A DNA stretch of 9,266 bases, taken from Campylobacterota bacterium (lineage in GTDB: Bacteria > Campylobacterota > Campylobacteria > Campylobacterales > Sulfurovaceae). The translations under genes were made by a program, and so were the position numbers. The stretch spans positions 1 through 9,266 of the forward strand of contig JAADEA010000114.1 of assembly GCA_013153675.1 (NCBI GenBank). Direction: 5' to 3'. Positions 1 to 6,264 of the stretch are shown in pieces. The notes under the pieces are model-generated. The model worked only from the letters and a program-made list of their open reading frames with translations, was not told the DNA's origin and ran no database searches. The first letter of the stretch is position 1; every line of letters starts with the position of its first letter.

Positions 1-46
1 AAAGAGCAACTGCTATAGATGTTAGATAGATAACTATTTTTTTCAT
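1..46 (-). CDS. 5' end of a gene with a signal-peptide-like N-terminus (partial)
   Basis: Only the first 15 codons lie in the window; the gene continues past position 1. The start is well supported: the ATG at 46-44 is preceded by a near-perfect Shine-Dalgarno sequence (AAAGGAGGGTG, positions 60-50 on the minus strand). The visible residues are MKKIVIYLTSIAVAL. Two lysines followed by a hydrophobic run are typical of a Sec signal peptide or an N-terminal membrane anchor, so the product is probably exported or membrane-anchored. Nothing more can be said about function. It lies downstream of purM on the same strand, but a 176-bp gap with its own promoter candidate suggests separate transcription. 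Confidence 0.7.
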   Translation of the reverse strand, partial: MKKIVIYLTSIAVAL

Positions 47-84
47 TTTCACCCTCCTTTATTAGTATATTAATATTTTACCAT

Positions 85-130
85 AAATTTTAGATTAAGA
101 TAAATATTATCTAAAATTTTTATCTTAATC
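85..130 (-). repeat. Interlocked AT-rich inverted repeats in the leader of the partial gene
   Basis: Two perfect inverted repeats overlap here. One pairs 85-95 (AAATTTTAGAT) with 109-119 (ATCTAAAATTT), 11 bp. The other pairs 93-102 (GATTAAGATA) with 121-130 (TATCTTAATC), 10 bp. They share bases 93-95, so both cannot form in full; the arm order A-B-A'-B' is that of mutually exclusive hairpins or, if trimmed, a pseudoknot. The segment lies between a promoter candidate and the start codon of the gene at 46-1, so it would be in that gene's 5' leader. The pairing is directly visible; a regulatory role is inferred. Confidence 0.5.
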
Positions 131-145
131 GCTAAATTATAGCGA
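129..145 (-). promoter_or_regulatory. Promoter -10 candidate inside a 6-bp dyad
   Basis: On the minus strand the sequence reads TCGCTATAATTTAGCGA: perfect 6-bp arms (129-134 and 140-145) around a 5-nt centre. It contains a consensus -10 hexamer TATAAT at 141-136. No good -35 is seen, which is common for Campylobacterota housekeeping promoters. Transcription would begin near 129 and give a leader of about 80 nt to the ATG at 46. The dyad over the -10 looks like an operator, but the binding factor is unknown. Confidence 0.45.
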
Positions 146-222
146 ATATAAAAAATTATCTATAAAAATATGCCAATAAAGTGCTTTTTTCAAAATATTT
201 TTATAATCTATTTCTTTATAAT

Positions 223-1215
223 CTAATGTATTTCTACTCCTCTTTTCCCTTTTTCAATATGTCCTATAACATATCCATCGCTTTTTCTAATAATATCTTC
301 TACATTCTTCTCATCTACTACTAATATCATCCCCACACCCATATTAAAGGTTCTAAACATCTCTTTTTCATCTACATACTCGCTCATAAACTTAAATATA
401 TATGGTATTTTTATTTTACTTTTATCAATAACTGCTTTATATCCTTCTGGCAAAATTCGTGGCAAATTTTCCACAATTCCACCACCTGTAATATGGGCAA
501 GTGCTACTATTTTATCTTTAAATTTTAAAAATTCATCTACATATATTCTTGTTGGTTCTAACAATACATCTATTAAATTTCTATCTTCAAAGGTAGTATC
601 ATAACTCATTCCTAATTTTTCAAAAAATAATTTTCTTACTAATGAATATCCATTAGAGTGAATTCCAGAACTTGGAAGAGCTATAAGAAGTTGATTTTCT
701 TTAATAAATTTTGTTCTATCTATCTCATCTTTTTGAGCAATACCCACAGCAAAGCCGGCTAAATCAAAATCCCCTTCCCTATACATTCCAGGCATCTCTG
801 CAGTCTCTCCTCCAATTAAAGCACACTTTGCAATTTTACATCCATTAGCTATACCCTTAATTACCTCTTTAGCATCATTTACATTTAATTTACCCGTAGC
901 ATAATAATCTAAAAAGAATAGAGGTTTTCCAAAATTACAAATTAGATCATTTACACACATTGCCACTAAATCTATACCAATAGTATCTAATTTGTGAGCA
1001 CTAATTGCAAGTTTTAATTTAGTTCCAACCCCATCAGTAGCCGATAATAAAACAGGATCTTTATAATTTTCACTCAAAGCATATGCACCGGCAAAAGAGC
1101 CAATTCCACCTATTACATTCTCATCATAAGTAGCTTTTACATACTCTTTAATCTCCTCTACCAAACTATTACCAGCATCAATATCCACTCCAGCATCTTT
1201 GTAACTAATCTTCAT
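223..1215 (-). CDS. purM: Phosphoribosylformylglycinamidine cyclo-ligase (AIR synthetase)
   Basis: PurM is the cytoplasmic enzyme that closes the imidazole ring of aminoimidazole ribonucleotide (AIR) from formylglycinamidine ribonucleotide with ATP, the fifth step of de novo purine synthesis. At 330 aa it is slightly shorter than the usual 340-350 aa but complete. Family motifs in order: SYKDAGVDIDAGN (4-16), ATDGVGTKL (59-67), DLVAMCVND (82-90), GGETAEMPGMY (135-145), GIHSNGYSLVR (184-194), HITGGGIVENLPR (241-253) and FNMGVGM (290-296). The ATG at 1215 has an AGAGGAG ribosome site that lies inside the end of the preceding gene; only 2 nt separate that stop from this start, so translation is likely coupled. 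It is the last gene of a four-gene minus-strand operon. I see no convincing GC-rich terminator after the TAG at 225-223. Confidence 0.97.
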   Translation of the reverse strand: MKISYKDAGVDIDAGNSLVEEIKEYVKATYDENVIGGIGSFAGAYALSENYKDPVLLSATDGVGTKLKLAISAHKLDTIGIDLVAMCVNDLICNFGKPLFFLDYYATGKLNVNDAKEVIKGIANGCKIAKCALIGGETAEMPGMYREGDFDLAGFAVGIAQKDEIDRTKFIKENQLLIALPSSGIHSNGYSLVRKLFFEKLGMSYDTTFEDRNLIDVLLEPTRIYVDEFLKFKDKIVALAHITGGGIVENLPRILPEGYKAVIDKSKIKIPYIFKFMSEYVDEKEMFRTFNMGVGMILVVDEKNVEDIIRKSDGYVIGHIEKGKRGVEIH

Positions 1216-1217
1216 CT

Positions 1218-1418
1218 TTACTCCTCTTTACATTGCGGTAAAAAACTTTTTATTGCTCTTCTAATAACTCCCCCTTTAACAATAGCATCAGCTAATAATA
1301 AAATTATTAAAAGAAGAGATATTAAAAAAGCACTCTTAAAATCTCCACTGCCTGCTACCCCCATATTAATCCCCAACACAATTGCAATAAAAAGAGAAAA
1401 AAATCTCTCAGCGCACAT
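1218..1418 (-). CDS. Small two-helix membrane protein of unknown function (66 aa)
   Basis: I do not recognise a family. The 66-aa product has two hydrophobic stretches, roughly residues 6-22 and 29-48, joined by a short Gly/Ser/Asp turn (VAGSGDFKS), and a basic then acidic tail containing RR and KEE. A two-helix inner-membrane hairpin is the simplest reading, with the basic tail probably cytoplasmic. The start is supported by a strong GAAGGAG site 6 nt before the ATG at 1418. The gene is well embedded in an operon: it starts 34 nt after the 151-aa gene and ends 2 nt before purM, and it supplies purM's ribosome-binding site. Two cysteines (2 and 63) are not arranged as a motif. It is probably a real gene, but its link to purine synthesis may be only positional. 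Confidence 0.75.
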   Translation of the reverse strand: MCAERFFSLFIAIVLGINMGVAGSGDFKSAFLISLLLIILLLADAIVKGGVIRRAIKSFLPQCKEE

Positions 1419-1452
1419 TAAAACTCCTTCATAGATAAAAATTATATCAAAC

Positions 1453-1908
1453 TTATTTCCAACCGTGCATTTTTTTTGCAGAAATTATATCTATTTTTCC
1501 AAGAGAAAAAGAGTTTACTGCAACATAGTTATGTTTATATAAAAGTTCTTCCCATAAATCTAATTCACTTTTTTGTGGATTAAAAATAAATAAATTTGCC
1601 CCATTTTTTAACACATTATATAATTTGTCTAAAAAAAGTTCTCTATCTTCAATATCTGCTTCAATAAAGGCATAGTCGTATAGGCGTTGATTTTGGTTAT
1701 ATCTTTTCGCAGATTTTGTTAATAATCTTTTATTTTTTCCGCTAAATTTTTGATAATTATTTTCATCAAAAAATATAACATTATAATCTGCTAATTCATC
1801 TATATTTAAAATTTCTTTATATAAAGAATCATCATTTAATGGGAAATGTATTATATTTGTTAAGGGGGGATAACTTAAAGAGTCTATTAATTTTTTATAC
1901 TCGCTCAT
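1453..1908 (-). CDS. Hypothetical protein, possible methyltransferase-like fold (151 aa)
   Basis: I cannot assign a function. The protein is soluble and charged, with no signal peptide or membrane segment. Residues 77-109 (YDYAFIEADIED, then a helix, then LKNGANLFIF) look like the later part of a class I SAM-dependent methyltransferase core, where a strand ending in an acidic turn is followed by 'L+xGGxLxxx'. The glycine-rich SAM-binding motif I is not visible, so this may be a degenerate or non-catalytic relative, or the likeness may be fortuitous. The C-terminus ends KKMHGWK. Its ATG overlaps the stop of the inositol monophosphatase gene by 4 nt (ATGA, 1908-1905) and has a GGAGAG ribosome site within that upstream gene, so the two are translationally coupled. 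Confidence 0.8.
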   Translation of the reverse strand: MSEYKKLIDSLSYPPLTNIIHFPLNDDSLYKEILNIDELADYNVIFFDENNYQKFSGKNKRLLTKSAKRYNQNQRLYDYAFIEADIEDRELFLDKLYNVLKNGANLFIFNPQKSELDLWEELLYKHNYVAVNSFSLGKIDIISAKKMHGWK

Positions 1909-2666
1909 AATCTCTCCATATATTTTATTAGCTCTTTAGTTATAATACTATTTCCACAAACAATAACTCTATCTCCTATATAATACTTTTCTCCTATCTC
2001 ATTTAAAGCTATACCGCCTGATTCTTTTAAAATTGCAATAGCTGCTGCCACATCCCAGATCTCTAAACCAAGCTCATAAAAACCATCAAACCTTCCCGTA
2101 GCACAATAGCAAATATCTAAAGAGGCTGAACCAAGCCTTCTAATATCTCTTGTTTTTGGTAAAATTTTTCTAAAAGTATCTACACTCCAAAAATACTCTT
2201 TTCCCTCTTTATATTTAGCATATGGAAATCCAGTAGCAATTAGAGAGTCTATTAAGTTATCTTTAGAAGATACTCTTATTTTTTCTCTGTTTAAATAGGC
2301 TCCTTGACCTTTTTGAGCAAAAAACAGCTCATTTAATAAAGGATTATATACTACCCCTCCAAAAAACTCTCTATTTTTTATAACTCCAACAGATATAGAG
2401 CAAAATGGAATATTATGAATATAGTTTGTAGTACCATCGATTGGATCAATAACAATAGCCTCTTTTAAATTTAGAGTCTCTCTTCCCTCTTCTCCTAAAA
2501 TAGGAATTTCCAATTTTCCTAATCTATCTTTTAAAAAATTCTCTATTTCAATATCATACTTAGTAACTAAATCTACAACTCCTTTTTTATTATAAGCTGT
2601 ATTACCAAATCCTCTTTTAAAGATCTCTCCTGCCTCTTTTACAGATTCAATAATCTCTTTAATCAT
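1905..2666 (-). CDS. suhB: Inositol-1-monophosphatase family protein (SuhB type)
   Basis: This is a Mg2+-dependent, Li+-sensitive-type phosphatase of the inositol monophosphatase superfamily, which hydrolyses sugar-phosphate monoesters in the cytoplasm. At 253 aa it has the normal family length. Metal-site motifs are intact: GEEGRE (58-63, glutamate ligand), the signature DPIDGTTNYIHNIP (74-87; D74 and D77), and EIWDVAAAIAILKESGG (202-218; D205), matching the two family signatures. The exact substrate is uncertain: SuhB, CysQ-like and NADP phosphatase members share these motifs. The lack of sulphate-assimilation neighbours argues weakly against CysQ. The ATG at 2666 has only a weak GGGTAA ribosome site. 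It is the first gene of the operon leading to purM and is divergent from the PqiA-like gene. Confidence 0.92.
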   Translation of the reverse strand: MIKEIIESVKEAGEIFKRGFGNTAYNKKGVVDLVTKYDIEIENFLKDRLGKLEIPILGEEGRETLNLKEAIVIDPIDGTTNYIHNIPFCSISVGVIKNREFFGGVVYNPLLNELFFAQKGQGAYLNREKIRVSSKDNLIDSLIATGFPYAKYKEGKEYFWSVDTFRKILPKTRDIRRLGSASLDICYCATGRFDGFYELGLEIWDVAAAIAILKESGGIALNEIGEKYYIGDRVIVCGNSIITKELIKYMERL

Positions 2667-2683
2667 ATTTACCCAATAATTTT

Positions 2684-2713
2684 TTGACCAAATTATAACT
2701 AAATAGGTATAAT
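2684..2713 (+). promoter_or_regulatory. Sigma-70-type promoter of the PqiA-like gene
   Basis: TTGACC (2684-2689) and TATAAT (2708-2713) are separated by 18 bp, a strong match to the housekeeping consensus and the clearest promoter in the window. Transcription would start about 7 nt after the -10, at or next to the ATG at 2720. No Shine-Dalgarno sequence precedes that ATG, consistent with a leaderless message. Confidence 0.7.
2692..2697 (-). promoter_or_regulatory. -10 element for the suhB-purM operon
   Basis: On the minus strand a consensus TATAAT lies at 2697-2692, giving a start near 2685 and a leader of about 20 nt before the suhB ATG at 2666. The -35 position holds TATTAA, a poor match. 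It is embedded in the spacer of the oppositely directed promoter for the PqiA-like gene, so the two polymerases would compete for the same 30 bp. Confidence 0.5.
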
Positions 2714-2719
2714 GTTAAT

Positions 2720-3562
2720 ATGAAAAGAGTTATTTTATCCCTTATTGGAATTTTGATTACTGTTGCCATAATATTTACATCTTATAAAATCTATACCTAT
2801 GCCAAAGAGTATGAAAAGGCAACCAAAAATTATTATGAATATAAAAGCGACATAATGAATGTATTAAAATTGAGATTTGAAAAGATTATAAACTCTTTAG
2901 GCATGGGTGTTATAAAAATAAAAGATCAAGATAGAGCCAAATTAGAAAAATTAAGATTAAAAAGAGCAGCTATAAAAGATGAAATAGATAAATATCTATA
3001 CTACTATTTAGGAGCTATTACCCTTTTAATACTCTTTTTTATATTTAAAGATCTACAACTCTATACTATTTTTCTATCTTTAAATGGAATTGTACTATTA
3101 ACCTTTGGTATATTAACCCCTATTTTATTAATTGTAATCTACAAGAATATTGAGCATATTGGAGATATAGTATTAACTTTTCAATCTAAAAGCATTATAG
3201 GAACAATTTCTAATTTATATAAAAACAATAATAAACCCATAGCCCTCATTATCCTAATATTTTCAGTAATTATTCCATATTTAAAGTCTATAACAATATT
3301 AACCCTTGCTCTTATTAAAGATTGCAAATGGGCAAAAAAAGGAGTAGCTTTTTTTAAACATTTAGGAAAATGGTCTATGATAGATGTTTTTGTTGTATCT
3401 TTGCTTCTTGTATTTATGAGCATGCAAGGAGGAGAAAATAGTAAAAGCGAAATAGAAGCTGGATTGTATCTATTTTTAGGATATATATTTTTATCTCTAA
3501 TTAGTTCTATCTCTATTGAATATCTATTAAAAAATAATTCTTACTCTTCATCTTCTTCATAG
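2720..3562 (+). CDS. PqiA-family multi-spanning inner-membrane protein
   Basis: The 280-aa protein has an N-terminal membrane segment (about 4-26), a charged, probably helical, soluble stretch (27-94), and about five further hydrophobic segments (about 95-112, 113-141, 172-198, 221-236, 247-268). Residues 184-226 carry the hallmark of paraquat-inducible protein A: IIPYLK, then after a short loop LGKWSMIDVFVVS. PqiA and LetA proteins work with MCE-domain proteins in lipid traffic across the envelope; no MCE gene is present here. The paired-cysteine zinc motifs of E. coli PqiA are absent, with a single cysteine at 202. The start is the only plausible one and lacks a Shine-Dalgarno site. The last residues (SYSSSSS) come from the 22-bp overlap with the convergent kinase gene. 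It is the only gene in the window directed towards the probable origin. Confidence 0.82.
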   Translation: MKRVILSLIGILITVAIIFTSYKIYTYAKEYEKATKNYYEYKSDIMNVLKLRFEKIINSLGMGVIKIKDQDRAKLEKLRLKRAAIKDEIDKYLYYYLGAITLLILFFIFKDLQLYTIFLSLNGIVLLTFGILTPILLIVIYKNIEHIGDIVLTFQSKSIIGTISNLYKNNNKPIALIILIFSVIIPYLKSITILTLALIKDCKWAKKGVAFFKHLGKWSMIDVFVVSLLLVFMSMQGGENSKSEIEAGLYLFLGYIFLSLISSISIEYLLKNNSYSSSSS

Positions 3563-5283
3563 TATCTATTTTTTGGAGGAAGAGTGATTACAAAACCAGC
3601 TCCTCTTGAGGTATTATAAGCCTCAATCTTTCCATGGAAATGGTTTTCTATAATAAGTCTACTCATATATAATCCAAGTCCCATTGATCCTTGTTTTTTA
3701 GAATAGTGAGGTTCAAAAATCTTCTCTAAATCTTCTGGAGGAATTCCTGTTCCTGTATCTTCAACTCTAAGTTCCACACTTCCATCTTCAAGCTCTCTTA
3801 ATAAAATATGAATCTGCCCTGCAATTGGAACAGCATCTATAGCATTTTTAATAAGATTAATAATTACTTGTAAAAACTCATTTGGATATATTTTATAAGT
3901 AATTGGAGCTAAATCTGTTCTAATTTTAATTCTTTTTCTCTCTAATAATTCATCTAAGAAATAGATAGCTTTTCTTACTACTAATGAAAGATCACTCTCT
4001 TCTAAAGAGCTCTTTGGCTTATAAAATGATCTAAAATCATCAATCGTATTTCCCATTAACTCCACACTATCTTCTATTACTTGACAATATTGATCTAAAC
4101 TATTTAGATCAGGTCTTCCTCCAGTAATTTCAAATCTCATTCTCATTAATACAGAAGCTATTTTATTAATTGGTTGGCGCCATTGATGAGCAATCATTGG
4201 TAAAAGTTCTCCAAGTAGCGCTTGACGAGATTGAAAAATAAGCTTTTCATTACTCTCTTTTAACTTTTTCTCATATTCAATTAACATTTTATTTATTATT
4301 CTTGATAGATATAAAGATAGCAAAATAGAAATAATCCATGCAATAGCCATTAATCCAACATTTTTCCAAACTGCTGATGTATATTCATTATAGATCTTCT
4401 CTTCACTTTTTGCCAAAGAGCTCTTTATTTTTTTCATATCAGCAATAGCAGAAATATACCAATTATAAAGTGGCAAATATCTTGTATATATCATATATTC
4501 ATCATTTACAAATAATCCCTCTTTTTTGTAGTTTTTAACCTTAAATTTTATATCTTTTGGCTTTGCTAAAATATTTCCTTCAAAATCTGAAACTATCATA
4601 TAACCATCTTTAAAGTGCAAAAATTTATGAATAAACTTTAATATCCCATCTTTTACACAAATCTCAAGCCTATTTCTTGGCTTTTGAATTACTAAATAGT
4701 AAGGGCTCCCTTTAATAGGTACTACATATGCAACCATTTTTTCAAAGGAGTTTTTCTTAATTAAATTACCACTAAATTCAATAAAGCCCCCTCCTCTTTT
4801 AATAGCTTCAAAAAATTGACTCTTTACATCTTTCTTTTTACTCTTTAGAGAAAAGAAATTTTCATATATAAATTCAGGGAAAAGTACTTTTCCACTCTTA
4901 TCTATTAATAGATAATTACTAAGTCTAACAGGTGGAATAGCTTTTAATAGGCGCTTTATTAAATTTAGATCATCATTTATCTTTAAAGAGTCAATACTAT
5001 TTAATACAAGCTTTGCATGGGCACTTAACTCTTTTTTTTCTCTTTTATATTCCATTTGATCAAGATAGATAATATATTCTACAAAAGTATCAACCTTTGT
5101 CCTTAATACAGTCTTTTTATTATCTAAAATTTTTTCTTTATAAAAGGCAAGTGTATTTTCTATCTCTTTTTTTTGAACAAAATATAAAAATATATGAGAC
5201 ATTATTCCATAAATAAGAAGAGTTAAAAGAGGGAAAATTATAATTAAAAAGGTAATCTTTGAAGATTTTCCCTTATATTTCAC
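3541..5283 (-). CDS. Membrane sensor histidine kinase with large periplasmic sensor
   Basis: This is the sensor kinase of a two-component system, 580 aa. TM1 is at about 11-36 and TM2 at about 308-327, bracketing a periplasmic domain of some 270 residues whose size and pattern (helices, then two alpha/beta lobes) suggest a Cache-type ligand sensor. After TM2, a charged helix (330-355) leads to the H box QALLGELLPMIAHQWRQPIN, with H366 as phosphoacceptor. The ATPase part has the N box NLIKNAIDA (476-484), G1 DTGTGIPPE (509-517), F box IFEPHYSKK (522-530) and G2 GSMGLGLYM (532-540); all key residues are present. It starts with GTG at 5283, overlapping the regulator's stop (GTGA), with AGAGGAG 6 nt upstream. 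It ends YYEEDEE, overlapping the convergent PqiA-like gene by 22 bp. The ligand is unknown. Confidence 0.95.
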   Translation of the reverse strand: MKYKGKSSKITFLIIIFPLLTLLIYGIMSHIFLYFVQKKEIENTLAFYKEKILDNKKTVLRTKVDTFVEYIIYLDQMEYKREKKELSAHAKLVLNSIDSLKINDDLNLIKRLLKAIPPVRLSNYLLIDKSGKVLFPEFIYENFFSLKSKKKDVKSQFFEAIKRGGGFIEFSGNLIKKNSFEKMVAYVVPIKGSPYYLVIQKPRNRLEICVKDGILKFIHKFLHFKDGYMIVSDFEGNILAKPKDIKFKVKNYKKEGLFVNDEYMIYTRYLPLYNWYISAIADMKKIKSSLAKSEEKIYNEYTSAVWKNVGLMAIAWIISILLSLYLSRIINKMLIEYEKKLKESNEKLIFQSRQALLGELLPMIAHQWRQPINKIASVLMRMRFEITGGRPDLNSLDQYCQVIEDSVELMGNTIDDFRSFYKPKSSLEESDLSLVVRKAIYFLDELLERKRIKIRTDLAPITYKIYPNEFLQVIINLIKNAIDAVPIAGQIHILLRELEDGSVELRVEDTGTGIPPEDLEKIFEPHYSKKQGSMGLGLYMSRLIIENHFHGKIEAYNTSRGAGFVITLPPKNRYYEEDEE

Positions 5284-5945
5284 TGAGGCTCCTCTAACAC
5301 ATATCCTATTTTACTTCTAACTTTTAATAATCCTTCTGGTAATTTCTTTCTAAGCTGTTTTATAAAAGATCTCACCGCATTATCTGAAGGAATATCTCTC
5401 CAAAGAGAGTATAGCTCCTCATAGCTTATAGCTCTCTTTTCATAAAGAATCTTCATCATTTTTAACTCTCTATAAGTTAAAGGAAAACTTTTATTATTAA
5501 AGGTAATTGTAGATTTACTTACATCTACTACTGCTCCTTTTGGAAAATAGAGCAGATTATCATCTTTAAACTCATTATTTAATTTGTCCATAAGTTCATA
5601 CAATTTTCGTGAAGTAAGAGGTTTTACTACATATTTATCAAGTTTTAATTCAATACTTTCTAAAAGATAATCTGTTGTTGTATATGCTGAAACAATTACT
5701 ACTGGAATATCTGGTTGACGCTCTTTTATCAGTCTAATTAATTCAAGTCCATTCATTCCCGGTAATTCAATATCTACAATAGCAATATCTATATTTTCTC
5801 TTTGATATAGTCTCCAAGCCTCTTCAGCAGTAGAAGCAACTATTACCCTTGCAAAAAAATTATCTAAAATTTGAGCCAAATTCTCTCTTACAGTAGAGTC
5901 ATCTTCTACATATAAGAGAGTTTTATATTTTAACGCATCATACAT
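5280..5945 (-). CDS. OmpR/PhoB-type response regulator
   Basis: This is the cognate transcription factor of the downstream kinase. Numbered from the ATG at 5945 (221 aa), the receiver domain spans about 7-120: acidic pocket D15/D16 in LLYVEDD, phosphoacceptor D58 in IVDIELPGMNG, S86 in VIVSAY, and K108 in YVVKPL. A winged-helix DNA-binding domain follows at about 150-221, with FPLTYRELKMMKILYE, a recognition helix around DNAVRSFIKQLRKKLP and the wing KVRSKIGYVL. An in-frame TTG at 5975 would add ten residues, with AAGGA only 3 nt away. I prefer the ATG because AAAAAGG lies 6 nt upstream and it starts just before the receiver fold. The stop overlaps the kinase start by 4 nt. A perfect inverted repeat upstream may be its own operator. 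Confidence 0.93.
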   Translation of the reverse strand: MYDALKYKTLLYVEDDSTVRENLAQILDNFFARVIVASTAEEAWRLYQRENIDIAIVDIELPGMNGLELIRLIKERQPDIPVVIVSAYTTTDYLLESIELKLDKYVVKPLTSRKLYELMDKLNNEFKDDNLLYFPKGAVVDVSKSTITFNNKSFPLTYRELKMMKILYEKRAISYEELYSLWRDIPSDNAVRSFIKQLRKKLPEGLLKVRSKIGYVLEEPQ

Positions 5946-6009
5946 ACTAAACCTTTTTTTAAGATTTAAAGGCAAAAATCCTTTTAAGTCTCTTTTGTTA
6001 TTTTACAAT

Positions 6010-6046
6010 TTTTATTGTTAAAAAATGAACAAATTTAACAATAAAA
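6010..6046. promoter_or_regulatory. Perfect 13-bp inverted repeat, candidate operator
   Basis: TTTTATTGTTAAA (6010-6022) is exactly complementary in reverse to TTTAACAATAAAA (6034-6046), with an 11-nt centre. The core ATTGTTAA recurs once more at 6064-6071, giving three copies of the same half-site within about 60 bp, about 65-130 bp before the response-regulator start. Repeated half-sites in front of an OmpR-type regulator suggest autoregulation. An AT-only stem in the 5' leader RNA is the alternative. It lacks the GC stem and T-tract of a terminator. Confidence 0.5.
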
Positions 6047-6235
6047 TAGATAAAATATGCCAAATTGTTAATTTTAATAAAAATGGCTGTCTTATTTCAA
6101 TAAGCTCATTTTATCGAATTTTTTGGAGATATTTAAAAAATATGGCATTTTTATGTGAAATATTTGCTCTTTTTTTATTTTTCATTTTATAAATTTGTTC
6201 TTTATATAGATTTATGGCAGCTTAAGGGGAATTTA

Positions 6236-6264
6236 ATATAAAAGGAGCAAAATAGAGGCTCCTT
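6236..6264 (-). terminator. Rho-independent terminator after fqrB
   Basis: On the minus strand AAGGAGC (6264-6258) pairs with GCTCCTT (6248-6242) across a 9-nt loop, and the stem is followed by TTATATT, giving a T-rich run with the stem's last bases. It lies about 43 nt after the fqrB stop codon. The 7-bp stem has four G:C pairs and is the only such hairpin near a gene end in the window. The T-tract is interrupted, so strength may be moderate. Confidence 0.65.

Noticed and set aside
1453..1908. Naming the 151-aa protein a spermidine synthase or a defined methyltransferase
   Set aside because: Only a late fragment of the fold is suggested and the SAM-binding glycine motif is not visible, so a specific name would be a guess.
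3181..3423. An 80-codon open frame on the minus strand inside the PqiA-like gene
   Set aside because: It lies wholly antisense to a gene with clear family motifs, and its product has no recognisable features; AT-rich coding sequence often leaves such frames open.
6053..6075. Possible sigma-54 promoter (TTGGCAT on the minus strand) for the response regulator
   Set aside because: The required GC pair at -12 is missing at the correct spacing.
6105..6145. Possible flagellar sigma-28 promoter (TTTAAA ... CGATAA on the minus strand)
   Set aside because: The spacing is off consensus and no flagellar gene follows.
6155..6163. A TATTTCACA sequence on the minus strand resembling a DnaA box
   Set aside because: It is isolated, differs from TTATTCACA at two positions and lies far from the origin cluster.
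6111..6185. A 24-codon minus-strand frame between fqrB and the response regulator
   Set aside because: There is no Shine-Dalgarno site, it is Lys/Asn-rich as expected from AT-rich noise, and it lies downstream of a terminator.
6142..6192. A 16-codon plus-strand frame encoding a hydrophobic peptide (MAFLCEIFALFLFFIL)
   Set aside because: The only purine-rich site (GGAGA) is about 12 nt from the ATG, no promoter is evident, and random AT-rich sequence readily yields Phe/Leu/Ile peptides.
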